Shown piece after piece: positions 26,846 through 34,810 of a DNA stretch of 64,000 nucleotides (the stretch's first letter is position 1; each line of letters begins with the position of its first letter). Position numbers and translations under genes: made by a program. The notes under the pieces were generated by a model that saw only the letters and a list, made by a program, of their open reading frames with translations, had not been told where the DNA came from and did not search any database. The stretch is from Gudongella sp964575895 (lineage in GTDB: Bacteria > Bacillota > Clostridia > Tissierellales > Tissierellaceae): NCBI GenBank assembly GCA_964575895.1, contig CAZNTE010000001.1, forward strand, positions 113,151 to 177,150, in the 5' to 3' direction.

Positions 26846-29257
26846 ATGAGAGAGTATAATCCAAAAGTCATTGAAAAAAAATGGCAGGATATATGGGATG
26901 AAAAAAAGGTATACGAGGCTTCAAACTCCAGTGATAAGGAAAAGTTTTACGCATTGGTAGAATTTCCTTACCCATCAGCAAATGGACTTCATGTTGGACA
27001 TCCAAGACCTTATACAGCCTTGGATATTGTTGCTAGAAAGAGAAGATACCAGGGATACAATGTCCTATTTCCCATGGGATGGGATGCCTTTGGTCTTCCA
27101 ACGGAAAACTTTGCCATTAAGAATAAAATTCATCCTAGGATTGTAACAGAAAAGAACGTTGAGAGATTCAAGGGACAACTTAAGAGCATTGGATTTTCTT
27201 TTGACTGGTCCAGGGAAGTGAACACAACAGATCCTAATTACTATAAGTGGACCCAGTGGATATTCCTTAAACTATTTGAAAAAGGTCTTGCTTACAAGCA
27301 GGAAATGCCCATAAACTTCTGTACATCATGCAAGGTAGGACTAGCCAACGAAGAAGTTGTTGGGGGAGTATGTGAAAGATGTGGAAGTGAAGTTATTAGA
27401 AGAGTAAAGAATCAATGGATGTTAAAGATCACTGAGTATGCTGAAAGATTAATTAATGATCTGGACACCGTTGATTATATAGAAAGGGTTAAGACCCAGC
27501 AGATCAACTGGATTGGCAAGAGTGTTGGTGCCGAGATTGACTTTAAGGTTGCTGCTGGAAATGATACTCTGAAGGTATTTACTACAAGACCAGACACCCT
27601 TTTTGGGGCAACATATATGGTACTAGCTGCTGAGCATCCCTTGATTGATAAGTATAGGGGTATAATTGAAAACTTTGATGAAGTTGAAACTTACAGAGAT
27701 GAGGTAGCTAAGAAATCTGATTTTGAAAGAACTGAATTGGTAAAAGAAAAAACTGGGGTTCCATTAAAAGGCTTAAGTGCCATTAATCCAGCCACAGGGA
27801 AGGAAATTCCCCTTTGGGTTTCTGATTATGTCCTTATGACTTATGGAACTGGGGCAATTATGGCAGTACCTGGTCATGACCAAAGAGACTGGGAATTTGC
27901 AAGGAAGTTCAACCTTCCAATAGTTGAAGTTATAAAGGGAGGAGACTTAAGTGTTGAAGCCTATACTGATACAAACTCTGGCACTCTTGTTAACTCTGAC
28001 TTCATAAATGGAATGGAAGTTAAGGATGCAATCCAGTTTATGATTAATTGGTTGGTTGAGAAGAACTTAGGTGATAAGAAGGTAAATTACAAACTAAGAG
28101 ACTGGGTTTTCTCAAGACAGAGATATTGGGGAGAACCAATTCCTTTGGTTCATTGTAAGGATTGTGGATGGGTTCCTCTTCCTGAAGAAGAACTACCACT
28201 TATGTTACCAGAAGTTGACAATTATGAGCCAACAGAAACTGGGGAGTCCCCATTGGCTAATATTCATGACTGGGTTCATACTACTTGTCCAAAATGTGGA
28301 GGACATGCCCATAGAGAAACAGATACCATGCCACAATGGGCTGGGTCTTCATGGTACTTCCTAAGATATATGGATCCTCACAATAATGAAGCCTTGGCAG
28401 GTGAGGAAGCTCTTGAGTACTGGTCACCTATTAACTGGTACAATGGTGGAATGGAACATACAACCCTTCACTTACTTTATTCAAGATTCTGGCATAAATT
28501 CCTTTATGATATAGGAGTTGTTCCCACATCTGAGCCTTATGCCAAGAGAACATCCCATGGTATGATCCTTGGAGACAATAATGAAAAGATGTCCAAGTCC
28601 AGAGGAAATGTTGTAAATCCTGATGATATTGTCAATGAGTTTGGTGCGGATACCTTAAGAACTTACGAGATGTTTATAGGGGATTTTGAAAAGAGTGTTC
28701 CCTGGTCTGAAAATGGAGTTAAAGGGTGTAGAAGGTTCCTTGATAGAGTATGGAGATTACAAGATATCATAGTTCCTGGAGATGAGTATACACCTGAATT
28801 GGAATCATCAATTCACAAGACAATTAAAAAGGTTTCAGAGGATTATGAAACCTTGAAGTTCAATACTGGTATTGCTGCTCTTATGAGCCTGCTAAATGAG
28901 TTTAATGAGCATGGTGAGATAAATAAGGCTGACTTTAGAACCTTCTTGATTCTTCTAAATCCAGTTGCTCCTCATATAACTGAAGAACTATGGGAGGAAG
29001 TTGGATTGGATGGGTACCTATTCCAGGTAACTTGGCCAGAATATGATGAAGATAAGACTATTGACAAGGTATTTGATCTACCTGTTCAGATTAATGGTAA
29101 GGTTAGGGGCACTGTTGTTATATCCCTTGGAGAAGCTCAGGAGAGTATTAAGGAGAAGATATTAAGCAGTGATTCCATTAGTAAATTCTTGGAGGGTAAG
29201 AATGTTGTTAAAGAAATTTATGTTCCTTCCAAGATATACAATATTGTTGTAAAATAG
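26846..29257 (+). CDS. leuS: Leucyl-tRNA synthetase
   Basis: This class I synthetase charges tRNA-Leu and edits mischarged products. The HIGH-equivalent is HVGHP in SANGLHVGHP, the KMSKS loop is EKMSKSRGN, and the CP1 editing domain contains FTTRPDTLFGATY. Zinc-binding pairs such as CTSCKVG and CERCGS are visible. The 803 residues are typical, and the C-terminal extension (VQINGKVRGTVVI) is present. AGGAGG precedes the ATG. Confidence 0.97.
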   Translation: MREYNPKVIEKKWQDIWDEKKVYEASNSSDKEKFYALVEFPYPSANGLHVGHPRPYTALDIVARKRRYQGYNVLFPMGWDAFGLPTENFAIKNKIHPRIVTEKNVERFKGQLKSIGFSFDWSREVNTTDPNYYKWTQWIFLKLFEKGLAYKQEMPINFCTSCKVGLANEEVVGGVCERCGSEVIRRVKNQWMLKITEYAERLINDLDTVDYIERVKTQQINWIGKSVGAEIDFKVAAGNDTLKVFTTRPDTLFGATYMVLAAEHPLIDKYRGIIENFDEVETYRDEVAKKSDFERTELVKEKTGVPLKGLSAINPATGKEIPLWVSDYVLMTYGTGAIMAVPGHDQRDWEFARKFNLPIVEVIKGGDLSVEAYTDTNSGTLVNSDFINGMEVKDAIQFMINWLVEKNLGDKKVNYKLRDWVFSRQRYWGEPIPLVHCKDCGWVPLPEEELPLMLPEVDNYEPTETGESPLANIHDWVHTTCPKCGGHAHRETDTMPQWAGSSWYFLRYMDPHNNEALAGEEALEYWSPINWYNGGMEHTTLHLLYSRFWHKFLYDIGVVPTSEPYAKRTSHGMILGDNNEKMSKSRGNVVNPDDIVNEFGADTLRTYEMFIGDFEKSVPWSENGVKGCRRFLDRVWRLQDIIVPGDEYTPELESSIHKTIKKVSEDYETLKFNTGIAALMSLLNEFNEHGEINKADFRTFLILLNPVAPHITEELWEEVGLDGYLFQVTWPEYDEDKTIDKVFDLPVQINGKVRGTVVISLGEAQESIKEKILSSDSISKFLEGKNVVKEIYVPSKIYNIVVK

Positions 29258-29272
29258 GTTAAAATATGTGAT

Positions 29273-29311
29273 AATGATTCTGTTACTATAGTGTAGCAGG
29301 ATCATTTTCCA
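29273..29311 (+). terminator. Terminator after leuS
   Basis: AATGATTCTGTTAC (29273-29286) pairs with GTAGCAGGATCATT (29293-29306), with two wobble pairs, followed by TTCC and a T-rich run. Confidence 0.7.
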
Positions 29312-29331
29312 TTTTTAAAAGGAGGGATATA

Positions 29332-30153
29332 ATGTCGGTTAAAATAATTACAGACAGCACTAGTTATCTGGACAAGGAATATGCTATAAGTGAGAATATT
29401 ACTGTTGTTCCCCTTACCTATATCTTTGATGGAGTTGACTATCATGAAGGATTTAAAGGTGAGTTTGATGACTTCTTCCACAAGTTAGAATCAACTAAAC
29501 TTTTTCCAACGACTTCTCAACCAGCTGCTGGAGATTTTTATGAAGCTTTCCTGGAGGGTTTAAGGGACTATGATGAAATAATAGCTATTGTTTTATCTTC
29601 TAAAATTAGTGGTACTTTTGCCAGTGCACAAATGGCTAAGGATATGTTAGAGGATAAAAAAGTAACTATTGTAGATAGCTTGAACGCTGCTTCAACATTA
29701 AAATTCTTAGTTGAAGATGCTGTAGCTATGAGTAAGGAGGGAAAGACTGCAGCAGAAATTGCAGATTTTCTAAATGAAAAGAAAAAACACTTGGATGTTT
29801 TAATAACTACTGATACCTTGGAGTATCTATCAAGAGGTGGAAGGTTATCTTCCGTTCAATCAAGCATTGGCAACCTTCTAAACATCAAACCTATAATTAG
29901 ACTTATTGATGGAGAGCTAAAGCTGATTGAAAAGGTAAGAGGTAAGAACAAGGCTATAGACAGAATTACTGAATTGGTTAATCCCAATGTAAAGAGAATA
30001 GCTATTTGTCATATTCTTAATATACAGGAAGCCGAAACAATGAAAGCTAAGCTTGAAGGAAAATTTCCCCATGCAAGGGTAACAATAGAAGACTTAGGTC
30101 CAGTTGTGGGATCTCATTTAGGACCTAAAACACTAGGATTGTGTATTTATTAA
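29332..30153 (+). CDS. DegV family fatty-acid-binding protein
   Basis: DegV/FakB proteins bind a fatty acid and present it to the kinase FakA for phosphorylation and entry into phospholipid synthesis. The 273-residue protein starts with VKIITDSTSYL, and has the ligand-pocket motifs TTSQPAAGDFYEAF and GTFASAQMA. The second domain has EYLSRGGRLSS and SHLGPKTLG near the end. It stands alone between two terminators, so it is probably a single-gene transcript. Which fatty acid it prefers cannot be told. Confidence 0.92.
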   Translation: MSVKIITDSTSYLDKEYAISENITVVPLTYIFDGVDYHEGFKGEFDDFFHKLESTKLFPTTSQPAAGDFYEAFLEGLRDYDEIIAIVLSSKISGTFASAQMAKDMLEDKKVTIVDSLNAASTLKFLVEDAVAMSKEGKTAAEIADFLNEKKKHLDVLITTDTLEYLSRGGRLSSVQSSIGNLLNIKPIIRLIDGELKLIEKVRGKNKAIDRITELVNPNVKRIAICHILNIQEAETMKAKLEGKFPHARVTIEDLGPVVGSHLGPKTLGLCIY

Positions 30154-30164
30154 TTTAGCCTAGT

Positions 30165-30203
30165 AATGCCTTATACATTTTTAAGTATAGGGCATTTTTT
30201 TAT
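30165..30203 (+). terminator. Terminator after the degV gene
   Basis: AATGCCTTATAC (30165-30176) pairs with GTATAGGGCATT (30185-30196), one wobble, followed by seven T residues. Confidence 0.85.
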
Positions 30204-30221
30204 ATCTTTTGAATCATCATG

Positions 30222-30230
30222 TGTTATAAT
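30222..30230 (+). promoter_or_regulatory. Extended -10 promoter for the threonine dehydrogenase-like gene
   Basis: TGTTATAAT at 30222-30230 is an extended -10 element. No good -35 is present, as is common for extended -10 promoters. Confidence 0.55.
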
Positions 30231-30271
30231 AGTAACGAAACGATTTCCTAAAAATTACGGAGGTGCAGTAA

Positions 30272-31231
30272 ATGAGGAAAATTTTAATTACTGGCGCACT
30301 TGGACAAATTGGTTCTGAGTTAGCTGTAAAAATGAGAGGTATCTACGGGAACGATAATGTAATAATGAGTGATTTACAAGCTAAAGATACTCACAAGGAT
30401 CTAATCGAAAGTGGTCCATTTGAAACTATAGATGTTCTGGATACAAAAAAAATGGCTGAGGTTGTGGATAAGTATAATGTAAATACTATCGTAAATCTTG
30501 CAGCTATTCTTTCAGCAGTTGGAGAGAAGAATCCTGCTCTTTGCTGGAACATAAATATGAATGGATTATACAATGTGCTTGAACTTGGAAGAGAAAAGAA
30601 CTTGTCAATTTTTACACCAAGCTCCATAGCTGTATTTGGAGAATCAACCCCAGCTGATAATACTCCACAAGATACCATAATGAGACCATCAACCATGTAT
30701 GGTGTTACCAAGGTATCAGGAGAGCTTCTTTGTGATTACTACAATCAAAAGTATGGCGTGGATACAAGGGGAGTAAGATTCCCAGGATTAATATCTTATG
30801 ATACACTTCCTGGAGGAGGAACCACTGATTATGCTGTTCATATCTATTATGATGCACTTAAGAAAAAAGAATACACATCCTTTATAGATAAGGGAACTAA
30901 AATGGACATGATGTATATGCCTGATGCTTTAAAGGCCATTGTTACTTTGATGGAGGCTGATGGAGAAAAGTTGATCCATAGAAATGCATTCAATATCACT
31001 GCCATGAGTTTTGATCCTGAGGAAATTGCAGCATCCATAAGAAAATATATCCCAGGATTTGTATTAAACTACCAGGTTGATCCAGTTAGACAAGGAATTG
31101 CCAATTCATGGCCAAACTCCTTGGATGATAGTGCTGCTAGAGCACAATGGGGATGGAAACCAGAATATGATCTTGATAGAATGACTCAGGACATGCTTGA
31201 AAAACTTAGAACTAAGTTGGATATTAAGTAA
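30272..31231 (+). CDS. tdh: SDR-type L-threonine 3-dehydrogenase
   Basis: The enzyme family oxidises L-threonine to 2-amino-3-oxobutanoate with NAD+. The 319-residue extended SDR has the nucleotide loop GALGQIGSEL at residues 7-16, the catalytic Tyr-Lys pair in MYGVTKVSGE, and the stretch FPGLISYDTLPGGGTTDYAV, which marks the SDR-type threonine dehydrogenases among epimerase-like proteins. It is monocistronic between two terminators. A role in threonine fermentation fits the amino-acid-fermenting context, but no kbl gene is adjacent. Confidence 0.85.
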   Translation: MRKILITGALGQIGSELAVKMRGIYGNDNVIMSDLQAKDTHKDLIESGPFETIDVLDTKKMAEVVDKYNVNTIVNLAAILSAVGEKNPALCWNINMNGLYNVLELGREKNLSIFTPSSIAVFGESTPADNTPQDTIMRPSTMYGVTKVSGELLCDYYNQKYGVDTRGVRFPGLISYDTLPGGGTTDYAVHIYYDALKKKEYTSFIDKGTKMDMMYMPDALKAIVTLMEADGEKLIHRNAFNITAMSFDPEEIAASIRKYIPGFVLNYQVDPVRQGIANSWPNSLDDSAARAQWGWKPEYDLDRMTQDMLEKLRTKLDIK

Positions 31232-31254
31232 GAAAAATTATATAAAAAGCCTTT

Positions 31255-31294
31255 GAAACTGCGATAAATAGCCATATCGCAGTTTCATTTTTTT
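31255..31294 (+). terminator. Terminator after tdh
   Basis: GAAACTGCGATA (31255-31266) pairs perfectly with TATCGCAGTTTC (31275-31286), followed by a T-tract. Confidence 0.9.
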
Positions 31295-31306
31295 CTGGTT
31301 ATAATG

Positions 31307-31335
31307 TTGACAATATTACACGGATATAATATACT
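31307..31335 (+). promoter_or_regulatory. iscR operon promoter
   Basis: TTGACA at 31307-31312 and TATACT at 31330-31335 are 17 bases apart. A TATAAT at 31325-31330 overlaps out of register. Transcription would start near 31342. Confidence 0.85.
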
Positions 31336-31347
31336 GATATAGGAAAA

Positions 31348-31364
31348 CCAACTAATCTAGTTGG
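31348..31364 (+). promoter_or_regulatory. Perfect dyad operator, probable IscR site
   Basis: CCAACTA-ATC-TAGTTGG is a perfect 7-3-7 inverted repeat just downstream of the predicted transcription start and before the ribosome site of the Rrf2 regulator. Its position fits a roadblock-type autorepression site. Confidence 0.7.
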
Positions 31365-31383
31365 GATTAATGAGGTGATTAAA

Positions 31384-31806
31384 ATGAGGTTGTCAACTAA
31401 AGGCAGATACGGTCTTATGGCTATGTATCAATTAGCTCAAGACCATGGTGAAGGACCAATATCATTAAAATATGTTGCAGACAAACAAGGCTTATCTGAG
31501 AATTACCTGGAGCAATTATTCTCAAGTCTAAAAAAAGATGGACTGCTTAACAGTGTTAGAGGGGCATATGGAGGTTATATGCTTTCCAGAACTCCAGAAG
31601 AAATAACTGTTGGAGAAGTTCTAAGATCCTTGGAAGGACAAATGTCTCCTTCTGAATGTGTGGATCAAGGTTTTGATTGTAATAGGGAAGATAACTGTGC
31701 AACAAGATGGGTATTGGGGAAAATCAAAGATAGTATCGACCAAGTCATTGATTCTATAACTTTAGCTGATATGGTAAATGACAGCGTTGATATTGATAAG
31801 ATATAG
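31384..31806 (+). CDS. iscR: Rrf2/IscR family Fe-S responsive repressor
   Basis: IscR senses iron-sulfur status through a cluster bound by three cysteines and represses its own operon. The 140-residue protein has the winged-helix N-terminus MRLSTKGRYGLMAMYQLA and the cysteine trio in ECVDQGFDCNREDNCATRW. The ATG at 31384 lies 6 bases after GAGGTG; an in-frame GTG at 31375 is part of that site. It heads iscS-iscU, and a dyad operator lies upstream. Confidence 0.92.
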   Translation: MRLSTKGRYGLMAMYQLAQDHGEGPISLKYVADKQGLSENYLEQLFSSLKKDGLLNSVRGAYGGYMLSRTPEEITVGEVLRSLEGQMSPSECVDQGFDCNREDNCATRWVLGKIKDSIDQVIDSITLADMVNDSVDIDKI

Positions 31807-31817
31807 GAGGCTATAAA

Positions 31818-32996
31818 ATGGGAAAAATGATTTATATGGATCATTCCGCAACTACTCCGGTTAAGAAGGAAGTATTGGATGAAATGCTACCTTATTTTTC
31901 CGAGTTCTATGGGAATCCATCTAGCGTTTATGCTCTTAGTAATCAATCTAAGGTTGCTATAGATAAGGCAAGGGAACAGGTTGCAAAGGCTCTTGGTTCC
32001 AAAAAGACAGAAATTTACTTTACAGGTGGCGGATCTGAGTCAGACAACTGGGCAATTAAAGGTGTAGCCTTTAAGAACTTTGACAAGGGCAACCATATAA
32101 TAACAACTAAGATTGAACACCATGCAGTTTTACACACATGTGAATACTTAGAAACAAAGGGCTTTGAAGTAACATATCTTGATGTGGATGAATATGGTAT
32201 GGTGAGCTTGGAGGATCTTGAAAGGTCCATTAAGGATACGACAATCCTTATTTCCATTATGTTTGCCAACAATGAAATTGGAACTATTCAACCTATAAAG
32301 GAAATTGGAGCCTTAGCTAAAAAACATGGAGTATTATTCCACACTGATGCTGTTCAGGCTGTGGGAAGTATAGAAATTGATGTAAAGGATATGAACATAG
32401 ACTTATTATCACTTTCAGCTCATAAACTTTATGGACCTAAAGGTGTTGGTGCCTTATATATCAAGCAAGGATTGAAAATTGATTCTCTTATAACTGGTGG
32501 AGCTCAAGAGAGAAATAAAAGAGCCGGAACTGAAAACATAGCTGGAATTGTTGGCCTAGGAAAGGCAATTGAACTTGCCTATGAAAATTTAGAGGACAAC
32601 AACAAGAAGCTTATCTCCTTAAGGGAGAGATTGATTAAGAATATATATGAAAAAATAGATTATGTAAGACTAAATGGTCATCCAACTGAAAGATTACCTG
32701 GAAATGTAAACTTCTGTTTCCAGTTTATCGAAGGAGAAGCCCTATTATTAAGTCTTGATATGATGGGAATTGCAGGTTCCAGTGGATCTGCTTGTACATC
32801 AGGAAGTCTTGACCCATCCCATGTATTACTAGCAATAGGATTATCCCATGAAATTGCTCATGGATCTTTAAGATTATCCTTAGGTACGGCAAACACAGAG
32901 GAAGAAGTTGATTATGTGGCTGAATCTCTTGTGGGTATAGTAGATAGATTGAGAAAGATGTCACCATTATATGAAAATATTCAGGGGGGAAATTAA
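31818..32996 (+). CDS. iscS: Cysteine desulfurase IscS/NifS
   Basis: This PLP enzyme removes sulfur from cysteine for Fe-S assembly. The PLP lysine lies in LSLSAHKLYGPKG, and the persulfide cysteine in GSSGSACTSGSLDPSH. The N-terminal MDHSATTPVKKEV is typical of the NifS/IscS group. It has 392 residues. The stop overlaps the iscU start by one base. Confidence 0.95.
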   Translation: MGKMIYMDHSATTPVKKEVLDEMLPYFSEFYGNPSSVYALSNQSKVAIDKAREQVAKALGSKKTEIYFTGGGSESDNWAIKGVAFKNFDKGNHIITTKIEHHAVLHTCEYLETKGFEVTYLDVDEYGMVSLEDLERSIKDTTILISIMFANNEIGTIQPIKEIGALAKKHGVLFHTDAVQAVGSIEIDVKDMNIDLLSLSAHKLYGPKGVGALYIKQGLKIDSLITGGAQERNKRAGTENIAGIVGLGKAIELAYENLEDNNKKLISLRERLIKNIYEKIDYVRLNGHPTERLPGNVNFCFQFIEGEALLLSLDMMGIAGSSGSACTSGSLDPSHVLLAIGLSHEIAHGSLRLSLGTANTEEEVDYVAESLVGIVDRLRKMSPLYENIQGGN

Positions 32997-33433
32997 TGTA
33001 TTCAGAAAAAGTAATGGAACACTTCATGCAGCCTAAAAATGTAGGTGAAATAGAAAATGCTGATGGAGTCGGAGAAGTAGGGAATGCAAAATGTGGCGAT
33101 ATAATGAAAATGTATTTAAAAATTGATGGAGATATTATAACGGATGTTAAATTCAAGACCTTCGGTTGTGGGTCTGCCATAGCATCATCCAGCATGGCAA
33201 CGGAGCTAATCAAGGGTAAAACAGTAACTGAGGCTATGAATTTAACTAATAAGGCAGTAGCTGATGCCTTAGATGGACTACCTCCAGTAAAGATGCACTG
33301 TTCAGTATTGGCTGAACAAGCAATTAAATCAGCTCTTGTTGATTATTCTCATAAATCTGGGGTAAAAATTGAAGGATTAGAAGATGTAGACTTTGATGAT
33401 GAACATCTACATGACCTTCCTGAAGAAGACTAA
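32996..33433 (+). CDS. iscU: Fe-S cluster scaffold IscU/NifU-type
   Basis: The scaffold on which IscS builds clusters. The three conserved cysteines are seen in GNAKCGD, TFGCGSA and VKMHCSVLAE, with the expected aspartate after the first. The 145 residues include an acidic C-terminal tail (DVDFDDEHLHDLPEED) longer than in classical IscU. It is translationally coupled to iscS. Confidence 0.94.
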   Translation: MYSEKVMEHFMQPKNVGEIENADGVGEVGNAKCGDIMKMYLKIDGDIITDVKFKTFGCGSAIASSSMATELIKGKTVTEAMNLTNKAVADALDGLPPVKMHCSVLAEQAIKSALVDYSHKSGVKIEGLEDVDFDDEHLHDLPEED

Positions 33434-33444
33434 TCAAGACTTTT

Positions 33445-33492
33445 AAAGACTTTGGTTCGATGGCTTAATACATCCAGCCATGGTCTTTTATT
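33445..33492 (+). terminator. Probable terminator after iscU
   Basis: A stem formed by AAGAC and ATGGCT with AGCCAT and GTCTT is followed by TTATT. The pairing is interrupted, so the call is moderate. Confidence 0.5.
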
Positions 33493-33510
33493 ATTATGAG
33501 GTGGAGACTT

Positions 33511-34710
33511 ATGACTATTAGTGCAGCTCCAGTATTATTTGTTCAATTGGTATGGATATTAACTTCAATACTACTTGCCTTTTCCATATATTATTTGATA
33601 CATATTGGAAATAGGTTTGTTCCTGCCAGAAAAGTAATAAAGTACAATACTAAGATTATCCTTTGGACAATTATTTCTCTCTTTGCCCTTTATTTCATAA
33701 GAGCAATATTCAATAGATATCAACTGGTATCAGATACCTTCTTTACCATTATATTTTCTATTATTATTGCCTATTTCTTAAATCCACTCGTCAATTATTT
33801 TGAGAAAAAGGGAATAAAGAGAACCCTCTCCACTGGACTAGTATATTTACTAATCCTAGGAGTAATTGTAATACTATTTGTACTTGTATTACCTAGAACT
33901 GGTAGGGAGTTAAGAAGGCTGGCAGTTAATTTTCCTGAATATATAACAAGTATTACCACCTGGTCACAAAATTTCTATGGTAAATATACTGAAACCGTGG
34001 GGGAGATGCCAGAATTAATGGTATCTGTGGAGAAGATATTCTCCCAGAACATAGAAATGCTTCAATCAAATCTGGCAGCTGGTATGGAAAAGTTCATTTT
34101 TGGTGTGGTTGGACTATTCTCAAGGATAATAAGCTGGATCTTAACCCCCATATTGACCTTTTATTTTCTAGCTGATAAGGACCACTTTATTGGAAGGATT
34201 ATAAAGTTAATACCAAAATCAAAGGAAAAAGAATTACTAGGTTTGGCTAAAGAAATTGATGAAGCCCTGTCATCCTTTATTAGAGGAAGACTTTTCATGG
34301 CTGTGGCTGTTGGAATTACAACCACCATATTCCTTTTTATTGTAGGAGTGGAATTTGCCATAGTAATTGGCTTTATAACTGGATTAGCTGACATAATACC
34401 ATACATTGGACCCTTCCTGGGATTCTTACCTGCTGTTATATTCGCCTTTATGGCAAGTCCCATTAAAGCCTTGTGGGTTGGGGTATTCTTTATATTGATT
34501 CAATGGGTAGAAAACAATATACTTGCCCCTAAGATCCTAGGGCAGTCAACTGGAATTCATCCTCTAACTGTATTATTATCAATAATAATCGGTGGAACAA
34601 TATTTGGTGTAATGGGTATGATTCTTTCTGTACCTTTTGTATCGGTTTCAATAATTCTATATAAGTATATCAAGGAGAAAATAAACCAGAGAATAGCTTC
34701 AAATACCTAG
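33511..34710 (+). CDS. AI-2E family transporter (YtvI/PerM type)
   Basis: The 399-residue polytopic membrane protein has several hydrophobic segments and the family C-terminal runs GFITGLADIIPYIGPFLGFLP and FILIQWVENNILAPKILG, here each 20 residues or shorter in their core. Members export varied small molecules or ions; the substrate cannot be predicted. The ATG at 33511 follows GAGGTGG. It lies directly before alaS, as the yrrI homologue does in Bacillus. Confidence 0.85.
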   Translation: MTISAAPVLFVQLVWILTSILLAFSIYYLIHIGNRFVPARKVIKYNTKIILWTIISLFALYFIRAIFNRYQLVSDTFFTIIFSIIIAYFLNPLVNYFEKKGIKRTLSTGLVYLLILGVIVILFVLVLPRTGRELRRLAVNFPEYITSITTWSQNFYGKYTETVGEMPELMVSVEKIFSQNIEMLQSNLAAGMEKFIFGVVGLFSRIISWILTPILTFYFLADKDHFIGRIIKLIPKSKEKELLGLAKEIDEALSSFIRGRLFMAVAVGITTTIFLFIVGVEFAIVIGFITGLADIIPYIGPFLGFLPAVIFAFMASPIKALWVGVFFILIQWVENNILAPKILGQSTGIHPLTVLLSIIIGGTIFGVMGMILSVPFVSVSIILYKYIKEKINQRIASNT

Positions 34711-34716
34711 TTAAAA

Positions 34717-34745
34717 TTGACAAAAGCTCGCTATTACTTTAAAAT
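34717..34745 (+). promoter_or_regulatory. alaS promoter
   Basis: TTGACA at 34717-34722 and TAAAAT at 34740-34745 are 17 bases apart. A GC-rich hairpin (CCTCCCC-AA-GGGGAGG, 34764-34779) lies in the leader before the alaS ribosome site. No T-box core is present in this short leader. Confidence 0.75.
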
Positions 34746-34810
34746 AGTATAGATAGTATACAACCTCCCCAAGGGGAGGATTTTCTAAATTTAGGATGGG
34801 GTGTTGTTAT

